Notes: a model not told the origin generated them from the sequence alone. A stretch of DNA of 64,000 nucleotides from an uncultured Bacteroides sp. (GCA_900544675.1 UQVZ01000006.1:55173-119172), one strand, 5' to 3'; numbered from the stretch's first letter, positions 43,267 to 52,335 are shown. Numbers and translations are program-made.

Positions 43267-43935
43267 ATGAAACGGTATTTTATCCCTTTTGCCTTGCTTT
43301 GTGCATCGCTGGCATTTGCTTCTTGCAGCGATAGTGAGGACAACGAAATCAACACCCCGATTGAAGAGGTCGTGCCGGGCACTAACCACCGCGTACTGGT
43401 GGCTTATTTCTCTGAACCTTTGCCCGACGGCGTGGATGCCAACACCTCGGCCAGCCGCGTCATAGTGAACGGCGACTTGTACGGCAGCGTGGAGTATATG
43501 GCGACCGTCATCAGCGATGCTACCGGTGCAGACCGAGTACGGATTCAGACCGCCACACCCTATCCGGGCAACTTCGACGACCTGGCATCCCAAGCCGACA
43601 ACGAGCGGCAGAACGGCATCCATCCGGCACTTGCCACGGAGATTGAGAACTTCGACGACTACGATGTCATTTTCGTGGGTTATCCCATCTGGTGGTATCA
43701 AATGCCGATGGCGATGTATTCGTTTTTCGATGCGTATGACTTCGCAGGCAAAACGCTCATTCCTTTCTCGTGCCACGGCGGGAGCGGTTGGAGCGGAACG
43801 GTGGACGACATTGCCGGGATGGAGCCTCGTGCTACGATGGTGGACGGTTACAGTATTTCGCGCAACAGCGTGGCTGGCTCGGAAAATGGCATCCGCGAAT
43901 GGTTACAGCGGATAGGGATGTTGGAACAACAATAG
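43267..43935 (+). CDS. Flavodoxin lipoprotein (exported)
   Basis: 222 residues. The signal peptide ends in a lipobox (AFASC) followed by SDSED, again acidic and suited to surface export. The flavodoxin domain has VLVAYFSEP followed by an insertion, the loop GSVEYMATVISDATGADR, and VGYPIWWYQMPMAMYSFFD. The phosphate loop is longer than in the other two. Third tandem flavodoxin, 14 bases after the second. Confidence 0.82.
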   Translation: MKRYFIPFALLCASLAFASCSDSEDNEINTPIEEVVPGTNHRVLVAYFSEPLPDGVDANTSASRVIVNGDLYGSVEYMATVISDATGADRVRIQTATPYPGNFDDLASQADNERQNGIHPALATEIENFDDYDVIFVGYPIWWYQMPMAMYSFFDAYDFAGKTLIPFSCHGGSGWSGTVDDIAGMEPRATMVDGYSISRNSVAGSENGIREWLQRIGMLEQQ

Positions 43936-43956
43936 AACATAGAATAAGGGGGATTT

Positions 43957-45570
43957 ATGAAAACAATGGGTTATCTGTTGGCAGGCCTGCTCCTGCTTTG
44001 TTCCTGTGCGCAGAAGCAGAGCACGGTGGTCAGCCTCACCAGCGGCAAGGCGCAGGGCGTGTATGCGGATAGCGTGTACAGCTTCAAGGGCATTCCGTAT
44101 GCCAAAGCCGCACGGTTTATGCCTCCCCAGCAGTCGGTGGCTTGGGACACAGTGCGGACATTCGACACCTACGGACATATCTGCCCGCAAGCCCCCATAC
44201 CGCAAGGAAACGACTTCATCACGATGCGTGAGGCTCCTGCCGAGGGAGAGGATTGCCTGAACCTGAACGTCTGGACGCCCGGCATCAACGACGGCAAGAA
44301 GCGTCCGGTGATGGTATGGCTGCACGGAGGCGGCTTCCAGACAGGCTCCGCCATAGAGCAATTGGTGTATGACGGGACGAACCTCAGCCGTGAGGGGGAT
44401 GTTGTGGTCGTGTCGGTCAATCATCGGCTGAACATGCTGGGCTTCCTCGATTTGTCTGTTTATGGCAACAAATACAAATATTCCGGCAATGTCGGTACGA
44501 TGGATATGGTAGCCGCCTTGCAATGGATACAGAGAAACATCGCCGCCTTTGGGGGCGACCCGGACAACGTGACGCTTTTCGGGCAGTCGGGAGGCGGAGC
44601 AAAGGTATTGGTGCTGATGACTGTTCCCGCTGCCAAGGGACTATTCCAGAAAGGCATTGTGCAGAGCGGTGCAGTGGAAGCCTGCGGCATGACCAACGTC
44701 ACGCAACAGACGGCACGCCGGGTAGCGGAACTGATGCTCGACTCATTGGGCATCTCCCCGCAAGATGCCGACAAGCTGCAAACCATTCCCTACGACCAAC
44801 TGAGGACAGCCGGAGAGAAGGCGATGGCTCAGGTGGCACGCGAGGAAGGAAGCATAGACAGTTGGGGCAATCCCGGTCTGCTGTGGACTCCTGTTGTGGA
44901 CGGCGACTATCTGCCGTATCAGCCCGTGGTGGATTCCATTGCTTCGCAAGTAAAGGATATCCCTCTGCTTATCGGTACTTGTATGACCGAATGGACTACG
45001 ATGCCGCTGTTGTCCGCCCCTGAACGATATGCAAAGGACAATATGCACACGTGGAGCGAGGAAGAGACGATGAAGAACCTACAAGCACGCTTCGCTGGCC
45101 GGACAGATTCCGTCATTGCGGCTTTCCGTTCCGCCTATCCCGGTCGCCCCATTAGCGAGGCACTCTACATTGACACGATGCTGAGACTGCCTGCCTTGAA
45201 AACAGCCCGTCTGAAAGCAGACCAGCACGGAGCACCTGTCTATAACTATCTGTTCGCTTGGAACACCCCGATTCACGGAGGCTTTGCGATGACATACCAT
45301 TGCTCGGAGATACCGTTTGTCTTTCACAACATCAGCCTTTCGCCTGCCGCTTCTGCTGGAGGCTCGGAAGCCAAGGAGTTGGAAGAACGTATCAGCAAGG
45401 CGTGGATAAACTTTGCCCGTACCGGCAATCCCAATCACGACGGACTTCCGCTGTGGCCCGCGTTCACCCGTGAGAATGGCTACACGATGATATTCGGCAA
45501 TGAATGCGAAGTCAGGGAGAATTTCGATTACAAGTTGTTGTCGTTGTTACGACCCGGCTATAAATTCTAA
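43957..45570 (+). CDS. Exported type B carboxylesterase
   Basis: 537 residues. A lipoprotein signal (LLAGLLLLCSC) precedes the carboxylesterase/lipase family fold: FKGIPYAKAARFMPP near 44, EDCLNLNVWTP near 97, MVWLHGGGF near 118 (oxyanion hole), LFGQSGGGAKV near 206 (nucleophile Ser) and YHCSEIPFVFHN near 448 (catalytic His). It hydrolyses carboxylic esters. It starts 21 bases after the third flavodoxin gene and ends five bases before the next esterase, so co-transcription is clear. Confidence 0.92.
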   Translation: MKTMGYLLAGLLLLCSCAQKQSTVVSLTSGKAQGVYADSVYSFKGIPYAKAARFMPPQQSVAWDTVRTFDTYGHICPQAPIPQGNDFITMREAPAEGEDCLNLNVWTPGINDGKKRPVMVWLHGGGFQTGSAIEQLVYDGTNLSREGDVVVVSVNHRLNMLGFLDLSVYGNKYKYSGNVGTMDMVAALQWIQRNIAAFGGDPDNVTLFGQSGGGAKVLVLMTVPAAKGLFQKGIVQSGAVEACGMTNVTQQTARRVAELMLDSLGISPQDADKLQTIPYDQLRTAGEKAMAQVAREEGSIDSWGNPGLLWTPVVDGDYLPYQPVVDSIASQVKDIPLLIGTCMTEWTTMPLLSAPERYAKDNMHTWSEEETMKNLQARFAGRTDSVIAAFRSAYPGRPISEALYIDTMLRLPALKTARLKADQHGAPVYNYLFAWNTPIHGGFAMTYHCSEIPFVFHNISLSPAASAGGSEAKELEERISKAWINFARTGNPNHDGLPLWPAFTRENGYTMIFGNECEVRENFDYKLLSLLRPGYKF

Positions 45571-45575
45571 GAGAT

Positions 45576-46670
45576 ATGATGCACAAGATTACCTCATTGC
45601 ATTTCATGCGACCTTTCTCACGCTCGGCAAAGCGAACAAGTTCTCTTTGCTCTCGCTTAATCGAAACGTTCATCTATATCCTGCTGCTTTCCCTGCCGCT
45701 CGTGTCTTGCAGTGCGGATGAACCGGAGAGTGAAACGCCGGTTGTTCCGGACAATGGAGAAGAAGGCATTCCTTCATCCGACAACGTGGAGATGATAACC
45801 TACACGCACGCCGTCCCTGACGGTTATGACCAAGAAGCCGAAGAACGGGGAAGCGTTGTCCGCATCGACTACGACACGCGGGACTATGCGGAAGGCAGCG
45901 GCGCGGCGCGGACGAACACGGCATACGTCTATCTGCCATACGGCTATGACGGAAGCCGACGGTATAACATCCTCTATTTCGTGCACGGGCATTACAGCAC
46001 GGCGGCATCGACCTTCGAGGACGGGAACGGCGTGGTACGCAAGCTGCTCGACCAGATGATAGCCCACGGCGACATCGACCCGATGATTGTAGTCACACCG
46101 AGTTACAACTACGGACAGCCGACTGCGAGCTATGCGGATGCCGACCCCTATTGCCGTGCCTTGCCACAGGAATTGGTGAACGACCTTATACCCGTGGTGG
46201 AGGGCCGTTACCGCACATACGCGGAGACAACGGATGCGGAAGGTATCGAGGCATCCCGTGACCACCGTGCCATCGGCGGCTTCTCAATGGGAGCGGTTAC
46301 AACGTGGTATGCCTTCGATGAGACATTGGATGCTTTCCGTTGGTTTATGCCCGTCAGCGGCGATTGTTGGTCATTGGGCAGGTTTGTCGGGATGAACCGT
46401 CCCGATGACACGGCGGCTTATTTGGCGGAGAAAGTACAGCAATCGCCCTACACAGGAACAGGTTTCTACATTTGGGCGGCAAGCGGAACCAATGATTCGG
46501 CATACAGCGAGATACTGCTTCAAATTGAGGGTATGGCACGGTTGGGCGATGTATTCAACACGACTAATATGACTTTCCATCAGAAAGAAGGAGCAAGGCA
46601 CGAGTTCCGTCCTATCCCGGAATACCTGTACAATGCCCTGCCGTTCTTCTTTCCCAAGAATAACGAGTAA
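45576..46670 (+). CDS. Exported esterase (esterase D/feruloyl esterase-like)
   Basis: 364 residues. About 33 N-terminal residues are charged and unusual (RPFSRSAKRTSSLCSRLIE) before a hydrophobic segment, ILLLSLPLVSC, with a lipobox; the true start may be internal, and ATG 45606 fits better for export. The fold has YILYFVHGHYST near 130, GGFSMGAVTTWY near 231 (Ser) and GARHEFRP near 344 (His), as in the esterase D/feruloyl esterase group. Likely to release an acyl or aromatic group from a larger compound. Confidence 0.78.
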   Translation: MMHKITSLHFMRPFSRSAKRTSSLCSRLIETFIYILLLSLPLVSCSADEPESETPVVPDNGEEGIPSSDNVEMITYTHAVPDGYDQEAEERGSVVRIDYDTRDYAEGSGAARTNTAYVYLPYGYDGSRRYNILYFVHGHYSTAASTFEDGNGVVRKLLDQMIAHGDIDPMIVVTPSYNYGQPTASYADADPYCRALPQELVNDLIPVVEGRYRTYAETTDAEGIEASRDHRAIGGFSMGAVTTWYAFDETLDAFRWFMPVSGDCWSLGRFVGMNRPDDTAAYLAEKVQQSPYTGTGFYIWAASGTNDSAYSEILLQIEGMARLGDVFNTTNMTFHQKEGARHEFRPIPEYLYNALPFFFPKNNE

Positions 46671-46695
46671 ATAACATTATAAGAAGATAACAGAT

Positions 46696-47850
46696 ATGAA
46701 TAACTTCACTTATCAATACCCCGTCCGCCAACATTTCGGCAAGAGGTGCGCCGAGAGCGCAATCAAGGAAGAACTGAACCGTGTGGGAAAGAACGTGCTG
46801 CTGGCCTATGGCGGCAGTTCGCTGAAACGCACGGGACTGTATGACAAGGTTATGGACTGGCTGCACAAATGCGGCAAGAATGTGGTGGACTTTGGTGGCA
46901 TTATGCCAAACCCTACTTACAACAAGGTGCAGGAAGGCGCACGGCTGGTGCGTGAGCACGGCATCGACTTTATCCTTGCCGTGGGCGGCGGGTCGGTCAT
47001 CGACTGCTGCAAGATAGTTTCGGCACAAGCCAAGCTGGACGAGGACATCTGGGAGATGCAGTACGCCAAGCATCAGTTCCCCACGGAGTTCGTGCCGATG
47101 GGAGCCGTGGTCACTGCGTCGGGTACGGGTGCGGAGCAGAACAACGGGGCGGTCATCACCCATACTGAAAAGAAACTGAAACAGCCGTTGATTGGTGCAT
47201 TCCACAGCTTCGCCATCTTGGACAGTGACCTGACGAAAACCCTCCCGATGGGACAAGTCATCAGCGGCGCATTCGACACGTTGAGTCACTGTATGGAAAC
47301 CTATATGGGCAAGCCTCTGACAGACAATGTGTCCGATGAAATCAACGAGGCGATAATGCGCAATGTCATCAAGAACCTGCGTGCCCTGATTGCCGACCCG
47401 GACAATGATTTTGCCCGTGGCGAACTGATGTGGAATTCCGCCATTGCCGAAAACGGCCTGTTGAAACTCGGCAAGCAGACCGACTTCCAATGCCACATGC
47501 TGGAACACGCTGTCGGAGCTTATACCGACTGCAACCACGGTCGGGCGTTGGCGGTCATTCATCCCACGCTCTACCGCCATTTGCTGAATGAAGGCAAGGA
47601 GAAGCTGGCGCGTATGGCGGAACGGGTGTGGAATGTGAAGGGCAATACGGTGGAACAGACTGCCGCGCTCGGCATTGACGCGCTCGAATCCTTCATCAAG
47701 GAAGTCGGCCTTCCGACCCGTTGGAGCGAATTGGGCATCACGGACGAAAACATCCTCCGTGCCGCTGCAGACACCTGCCTGCTGATGCCGGGCTGTTGCA
47801 GGCAGTTCACACGGGATGAGTTGTTTGAGATATTGAAAGAATGTATGTAA
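46696..47850 (+). CDS. Iron-containing alcohol dehydrogenase (YqhD/BdhA-like)
   Basis: 384 residues, cytoplasmic. The NADP-binding part reads LLAYGGSSLKRTGLYDKV near 35 and ILAVGGGSVIDCCKIVSA near 94. The iron site is formed by GAFDTLSHCMETY near 190 and CHMLEHAVGAYTDCNHGRALAV near 263 (Asp, three His). The closest well-known group is NADPH-dependent YqhD/BDH, which reduces short aldehydes to alcohols. Together with the short aldo/keto reductases it recalls the E. coli yqhD-dkgA pair. It lies 25 bases downstream of the esterase gene. Confidence 0.92.
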   Translation: MNNFTYQYPVRQHFGKRCAESAIKEELNRVGKNVLLAYGGSSLKRTGLYDKVMDWLHKCGKNVVDFGGIMPNPTYNKVQEGARLVREHGIDFILAVGGGSVIDCCKIVSAQAKLDEDIWEMQYAKHQFPTEFVPMGAVVTASGTGAEQNNGAVITHTEKKLKQPLIGAFHSFAILDSDLTKTLPMGQVISGAFDTLSHCMETYMGKPLTDNVSDEINEAIMRNVIKNLRALIADPDNDFARGELMWNSAIAENGLLKLGKQTDFQCHMLEHAVGAYTDCNHGRALAVIHPTLYRHLLNEGKEKLARMAERVWNVKGNTVEQTAALGIDALESFIKEVGLPTRWSELGITDENILRAAADTCLLMPGCCRQFTRDELFEILKECM

Positions 47851-47874
47851 TCAATCGACAAAAAGAAAATAACA

Positions 47875-48972
47875 ATGAACACTTTATTTAAGACAATGCT
47901 GTGCGGTGCTGCCGCTTTGATGCTGGCAGGCACATCGGTCGCACAGACCAAGCAAGCGTTTGCATCGGTGGACTTCTCTACCATCCAAAGCCCTAACGAC
48001 AATCCTTTCGGACTGGTCTATCGGGGAGCCATTACCAAGAATGAACCGGGCAAGGTGAACATTCACCGCATCACCTACGACCTGAACGGATTGAAGATAG
48101 TAGCCAATGTCTATACCCCTGCCGGATATGACGAGACAAAGACTTATCCCGCCCTTGTCGTGGCGCATCCAAACGGAGGCTGCAAGGAGCAGGTAGCGGG
48201 TCTGTACAGCCAGCGGATGGCGGAACAGGGTTACATCTGCCTTGCCTTTGATGCCGCCTATCAGGGAGGAAGCGAGGGAGAGCCGCGCAACGTGGACAAG
48301 CCCGCCAACCGCATAGAGGACATCCACCGTGCCGCCGACATCCTTGCGCAATATCCCGGTGTGGATGCAGCCCGCATCGGCATCCTTGGCATTTGCGGCG
48401 GTGGCGGCTATACTCTGAAAGCCGCGCAGACCGACAAACGTTTCAAGGCAGTCGCCACGCTCAGTATGTTCAATTCCGGACTGGTACGGCGCAACGGTTT
48501 TCTTGACTCGCAAATGGGCGACGTGCAGCAACGCCTTGCCGATGCTTGTGCCGCCCGCCAGAAGGAAGCAAACGGCGAAGCTCCCGAATATGTGGGCGAC
48601 ATGAGCGGTATGACACCGGAACAGGCCAAGCAGCTTCCGTTCGACCTCTACCGCGACGGTTATGAGTATTATCTTCAGACACACGCCCATCCAGGTTCCA
48701 CCTTTCGCTACACCAAGAGCAGTCTGGTGGACTTGATGGCGTTCGATGCCAGCGAAGGGATGTACCTCATCAACCAGCCTCTGCTGATGATGGCGGGCAG
48801 CCTTGCCGATACGTTTTACATGACAGAACAATGCTTCAGCAAAGCCACAGGCACGAATGATAAGGAACTGTACCTCATCCCCGGTGCAAGGCATATTCAG
48901 ACGTATTGGGTGCCGGAGTATGTGGACCAGGCCGTGAAGAAGCTGACAGAATTCTTTGGAAAGCGGCTGTAA
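47875..48972 (+). CDS. Exported dienelactone hydrolase-like alpha/beta hydrolase
   Basis: 365 residues. A Sec signal peptide (CGAAALMLAGTSVAQ) is followed by an alpha/beta hydrolase with VVAHPNGGCKEQ near 101, the elbow LGICGGGGYTL near 170 and GARHIQTYWVP near 341 (His). The nucleophile position is Cys, as in dienelactone hydrolases (GxCxGG), rather than Ser. Its place next to a CMD-like gene suggests action on lactone- or enol-type compounds, but this is only inference. Second to last of the main cargo operon before the AraC gene. Confidence 0.82.
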   Translation: MNTLFKTMLCGAAALMLAGTSVAQTKQAFASVDFSTIQSPNDNPFGLVYRGAITKNEPGKVNIHRITYDLNGLKIVANVYTPAGYDETKTYPALVVAHPNGGCKEQVAGLYSQRMAEQGYICLAFDAAYQGGSEGEPRNVDKPANRIEDIHRAADILAQYPGVDAARIGILGICGGGGYTLKAAQTDKRFKAVATLSMFNSGLVRRNGFLDSQMGDVQQRLADACAARQKEANGEAPEYVGDMSGMTPEQAKQLPFDLYRDGYEYYLQTHAHPGSTFRYTKSSLVDLMAFDASEGMYLINQPLLMMAGSLADTFYMTEQCFSKATGTNDKELYLIPGARHIQTYWVPEYVDQAVKKLTEFFGKRL

Positions 48973-48987
48973 AAATAATGTGATGAA

Positions 48988-49893
48988 ATGAACAGACAGG
49001 ATATACATACGATTAACGACTTCAACAAACGGATGTGCCAGCCGACGCTTCATCCGCTGATTGCCGTCATTGACCCTGTCCGTCTGAGGGAAGGCGATAG
49101 GCTTCGATTCTCCGGAAACTTCTATGCCGTCTATTTCAAGCATACACAATGCGGTGACAGATGTTATGGTCGCCGCCCGCAGGACTTCCAATATGGCACA
49201 TTGGTCTTTGCCGCACCGGGTGAAACGATTCGCATTGACCGGGAGGATGCCATTCAGGAAGGCCTGACGGGACTATTGTTCAGTCCGGAACTGTTCAGCC
49301 AGAAAAGCCTTGTATTCAAGAAGACGGACTATACCTTTTTTGCCTATAAGGACAATGAGTCCCTGCATCTGTCTCTACAGGAAAGGCATCTCGTACAGGA
49401 CTGCATGGAACACATATACACGGAACTCCAGCACGACGTAGACCGGTTTTCCCTGCGGCTTATTGCCGTCGGGCTGGAAATGCTGCTCGACAACTGCCTG
49501 CGGTTCTACGAGCGCCAGTTCATTGTCCGTACCGACATCAACCGGCAGTACCTTTCGACTTTGGACAATGCATTGGAAAGTTATTTGTCCCAAACCGGGA
49601 AGAAGTCCGTGGAACAAGGCGTCGCCTGCATCCGGCACTCCCTGCCTTCGCTCTCATCGGCTTATCTGAGTGACCTGATAAGGGTGGAAACAGGAAAAGC
49701 ACTTACGGAATATATCCGTATAAAAATGCTTGAATGCATACGGATACGCATCCAAAGCAGGAACCAACCCATAGAAGAACTCGCCGAAGAGTTCGGATTC
49801 TATGAACCCCGCACACTGCTTGTCCTTTACCACAAGCTATTCGGTCAGAGGTTGGAAGAACACACTCAAATCGCAAATTATAACTTAAATTGA
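48988..49893 (+). CDS. AraC family transcriptional regulator, divergent second cargo copy
   Basis: 301 residues. The sensor domain resembles the 29025 regulator in layout (FAAPGETIRIDRED, GLLFSPELF, DYTFFAYKDNESLHLS) but is far less similar overall. The C-terminal HTH pair is AYLSDLIRVETGKALTEY and ELAEEFGFYEPRTLLVLYHKLFG. The second HTH deviates from the SRLFKK consensus and may be weaker. It lies inside the cargo operon, on the same strand, 15 bases after the hydrolase gene, so it is co-expressed with its likely targets. Confidence 0.9.
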   Translation: MNRQDIHTINDFNKRMCQPTLHPLIAVIDPVRLREGDRLRFSGNFYAVYFKHTQCGDRCYGRRPQDFQYGTLVFAAPGETIRIDREDAIQEGLTGLLFSPELFSQKSLVFKKTDYTFFAYKDNESLHLSLQERHLVQDCMEHIYTELQHDVDRFSLRLIAVGLEMLLDNCLRFYERQFIVRTDINRQYLSTLDNALESYLSQTGKKSVEQGVACIRHSLPSLSSAYLSDLIRVETGKALTEYIRIKMLECIRIRIQSRNQPIEELAEEFGFYEPRTLLVLYHKLFGQRLEEHTQIANYNLN

Positions 49894-49899
49894 AACATT

Positions 49900-50607
49900 A
49901 TGAATCCGAAAATCATTTGCCATATCATGAGTTCCGTGGATGGACGTTTGTTGACGGAACGTTGGACGGAACCGTTCAATGGAAAGAGCAAAGGAGAACT
50001 GATGGGCGTTTACGCGGCTATCGGTCGTAAATTGAATGCCGATGCCTGGATGTTCGGCAAAAACACATTGCAGGAAGGATATTTCCCGAAGAAATTCCAT
50101 ACATCGGACAAGACGCCGCTTGCCCATCCCATCCCGTATCTTGCCCATAAGACATCCAGCCGCCTTTTCGTGGTCATTGACCCGGATGCGGATATCCTTT
50201 ATGAATCATCGGCCGTAAGAGGTGACCGGATTGTTACGGTCTTGCCTGAAACTGCCCCTGCCGCTTATCTGGAATACCTCCAGCAAAGGGACATCTCTTA
50301 TCTGTTTGCAGGAGTAAAAGGCGATGAGCTGAATGCGGCGATGAAGGCATTGGCAGAAACATTTGGTGTGGAGACGCTTTCGCTACAAGGCGGGGGCATC
50401 ATTGACGGCGCTTTCCTCCAAGCCGGGCTGATTGACGAATTGAGCCTTGTCGTCTATCCGGGCATTGACGGCTCAGCGAGTTCCCCATCTATTTTTGAAT
50501 ATATTGGTAGAGAACAAGCTCCGGCACGCGGGCTAAGCCTCGAACTGCTGTCGGCAGAAACGGTGCAGGACGGGGTGGTATGGTTAAGGTATAAATTTCA
50601 TAAGTAA
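49900..50607 (+). CDS. RibD C-terminal/dihydrofolate reductase-like reductase
   Basis: 235 residues, cytoplasmic. The fold starts IICHIMSSVDGRLL, with the SVDG motif, then AWMFGKNTLQEGYF near 51, SLQGGGIIDGAFLQAGLIDEL near 164 (nucleotide-binding GGG) and LVVYPGIDG near 186. The C-terminal domain of RibD is an NADPH-dependent pyrimidine reductase; stand-alone members reduce various substrates. It follows the AraC gene by seven bases. Distinct from the shorter, more divergent relative at 57502-57966. Confidence 0.88.
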   Translation: MNPKIICHIMSSVDGRLLTERWTEPFNGKSKGELMGVYAAIGRKLNADAWMFGKNTLQEGYFPKKFHTSDKTPLAHPIPYLAHKTSSRLFVVIDPDADILYESSAVRGDRIVTVLPETAPAAYLEYLQQRDISYLFAGVKGDELNAAMKALAETFGVETLSLQGGGIIDGAFLQAGLIDELSLVVYPGIDGSASSPSIFEYIGREQAPARGLSLELLSAETVQDGVVWLRYKFHK

Positions 50608-50620
50608 GCAGGCTGATAGG

Positions 50621-50703
50621 ATGAGGTCGGACTTGATGTACCATCAGTCCGGACTTCATCCTACATCACATCCGAACTGATGTAGGATGAGTACCGGACT
50701 CAT
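50621..50703. repeat. 22-bp-period palindrome array, locus 2 (4 units)
   Basis: 17-bp units at 50621, 50643, 50665 and 50687, each separated by 5 bp (GTACC, CCTAC, GTAGG). Example units are ATGAGGTCGGACTTGAT and ATGAGTACCGGACTCAT. The array starts 14 bases after the stop of the RibD-like gene. Confidence 0.87.
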
Positions 50704-50723
50704 CATCAGACAGTCGCCGGGGC

Positions 50724-50888
50724 TAAAAATCTTCCGCAAGCACTGTCCGCGCTCGACGACGGCTCTTATATCTTTCCGCAAGCACCGTCATCACTGACGA
50801 CAACGCTTGAAAATTTCCGCAAGTACTTTCGTCACCCGACGACGGTACTTATATTTTTCCGCGAGGGCTGCCGTCGCTGGCGACAAGG
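50724..50888. repeat. 41-42-bp-period tandem array, locus 2 (4 units)
   Basis: TTCCGCAAG (last copy TTCCGCGAG) occurs at 50732, 50774, 50815 and 50857, a period of 42, 41 and 42. The stretch between copies carries GACGAC and TTATAT words. It directly precedes the 50923 gene and resembles the last unit of the array at 31405. Confidence 0.72.
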
Positions 50889-50922
50889 TGAAAAATAAAA
50901 TATAACTACAAAAAGCAGATAT

Positions 50923-52314
50923 ATGGAGAACGAGAACAAAAGAAATATCTCCCGCCGCGACTTCTTCAAGATAGCGGGATCGGCCGGAATGGCAACCGCA
51001 GGGCTGACGGCCTGTAGCGGAGGGCAAGGCTCATCATCAGCCGATGCAGGAGAACCAAATGGAAAAATGACCTGCCGGACACTGACGGGCGACCGTGTGT
51101 CGCTGCTCGGCTACGGTTGTATGCGCTGGCCGATGATGCCAAATCCAAAAGGCGAAGGAGAAATAGTGAACCAAGAGGAAGTGAACCGACTGGTGGATTA
51201 TGCTTTGGCGCACGGCGTAAACTATTTCGACACGGCGCCGCCTTATTGTCAAGGCTTGTCGGAGGAAGCGACAGGCATCGCCCTCAGCCGACATCCACGC
51301 GACTCCTATTACATTGCCACCAAGATGTCCAACCATCGCCTCTACGGGGCAGGCTTGCGTGGCAAGGAACTGCACGATGCCAGTGTGAAGATGTATCAAG
51401 ACTCATTCAAACATCTGCGGACGGATTATTTTGACTATTACTTGTTCCACATCCTCGGCACGGGCGCAGGAATGGAGGAAATGCGCGGGCGACTGTACGA
51501 CTGTGGCATTGCCGACTTTATCCTTAAAGAAAAAGAAGCCGGACATATCCGCAAACTGGGTTTCTCGTTCCACGGTGATGTGCGGGTGTTCGACTATATG
51601 TTGCAGGAATCCGGCATTCCGTGGGACTTCGTGCAAATACAGCTCAACTACCTCGACTGGAGACACGCGACGGGACGAAACGTCAATGCCGAATACCTCT
51701 ACGGTGAATTAGTGAAACGGGGCATCCCGGCTGTCATTATGGAACCTCTGTTGGGTGGTCGCCTCTCGAAAGTACACGACCATATCGTCACTAAGCTGAA
51801 GCAGCGCGAGCCGGAGCAAAGCGTGGCATCATGGGCATTCCGTTTCGCAGGGAGTTTCCCCGGTGTGCTGACCGTACTGAGCGGCATGACTTATATGGAA
51901 CATTTGCAGGACAACCTGCGTACGTATTCTCCCCTGCATCCCTTGTCGGACGAGGAATTTGCGTTTCTCCAAGAAACGGCGGATCTGATGATGGAGTATC
52001 AGACCATCCCTTGTAACGACTGTAAATATTGTATGCCTTGTCCTTACGGCATAGACATACCTGCGATACTTCTGCATTACAACAAATGTATCAATGAAGG
52101 GAATATGCCTCGCAACGCACAAGATGAAAATTACCGTGAAGCCCGCCGTGCTTTTCTTGTAGGATATGACCGTAGCGTACCCAGGTTACGCCAAGCCAGC
52201 CACTGCATCGGATGCAATCAATGTACTCCCGATTGCCCGCAAGGTATCGACATTCCGAAGGAAATGCAGCGCATCGACCACTTTGTGGAACGGTTGAAGC
52301 AAAATAATTTATAA
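50923..52314 (+). CDS. Tat-exported aldo/keto reductase with C-terminal ferredoxin domain
   Basis: 463 residues. A twin-arginine signal (ISRRDFFKIAGSAG) and a lipobox-like GLTAC suggest a Tat-secreted lipoprotein. The reductase part has FDTAPPYCQGLSEE (Asp, Tyr), YIATKM (Lys) and YLFHILGT (His). The C-terminal domain holds two [4Fe-4S] motifs, CNDCKYCMPCPYGIDIP near 366 and CIGCNQCTPDCPQGIDIP near 428. It could accept electrons from the exported flavodoxin or EFR1 proteins rather than from NADPH. It follows the repeat arrays without a recognisable promoter. Confidence 0.88.
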   Translation: MENENKRNISRRDFFKIAGSAGMATAGLTACSGGQGSSSADAGEPNGKMTCRTLTGDRVSLLGYGCMRWPMMPNPKGEGEIVNQEEVNRLVDYALAHGVNYFDTAPPYCQGLSEEATGIALSRHPRDSYYIATKMSNHRLYGAGLRGKELHDASVKMYQDSFKHLRTDYFDYYLFHILGTGAGMEEMRGRLYDCGIADFILKEKEAGHIRKLGFSFHGDVRVFDYMLQESGIPWDFVQIQLNYLDWRHATGRNVNAEYLYGELVKRGIPAVIMEPLLGGRLSKVHDHIVTKLKQREPEQSVASWAFRFAGSFPGVLTVLSGMTYMEHLQDNLRTYSPLHPLSDEEFAFLQETADLMMEYQTIPCNDCKYCMPCPYGIDIPAILLHYNKCINEGNMPRNAQDENYREARRAFLVGYDRSVPRLRQASHCIGCNQCTPDCPQGIDIPKEMQRIDHFVERLKQNNL

Positions 52315-52335
52315 CATCTAAAATGATTAAGAGAT

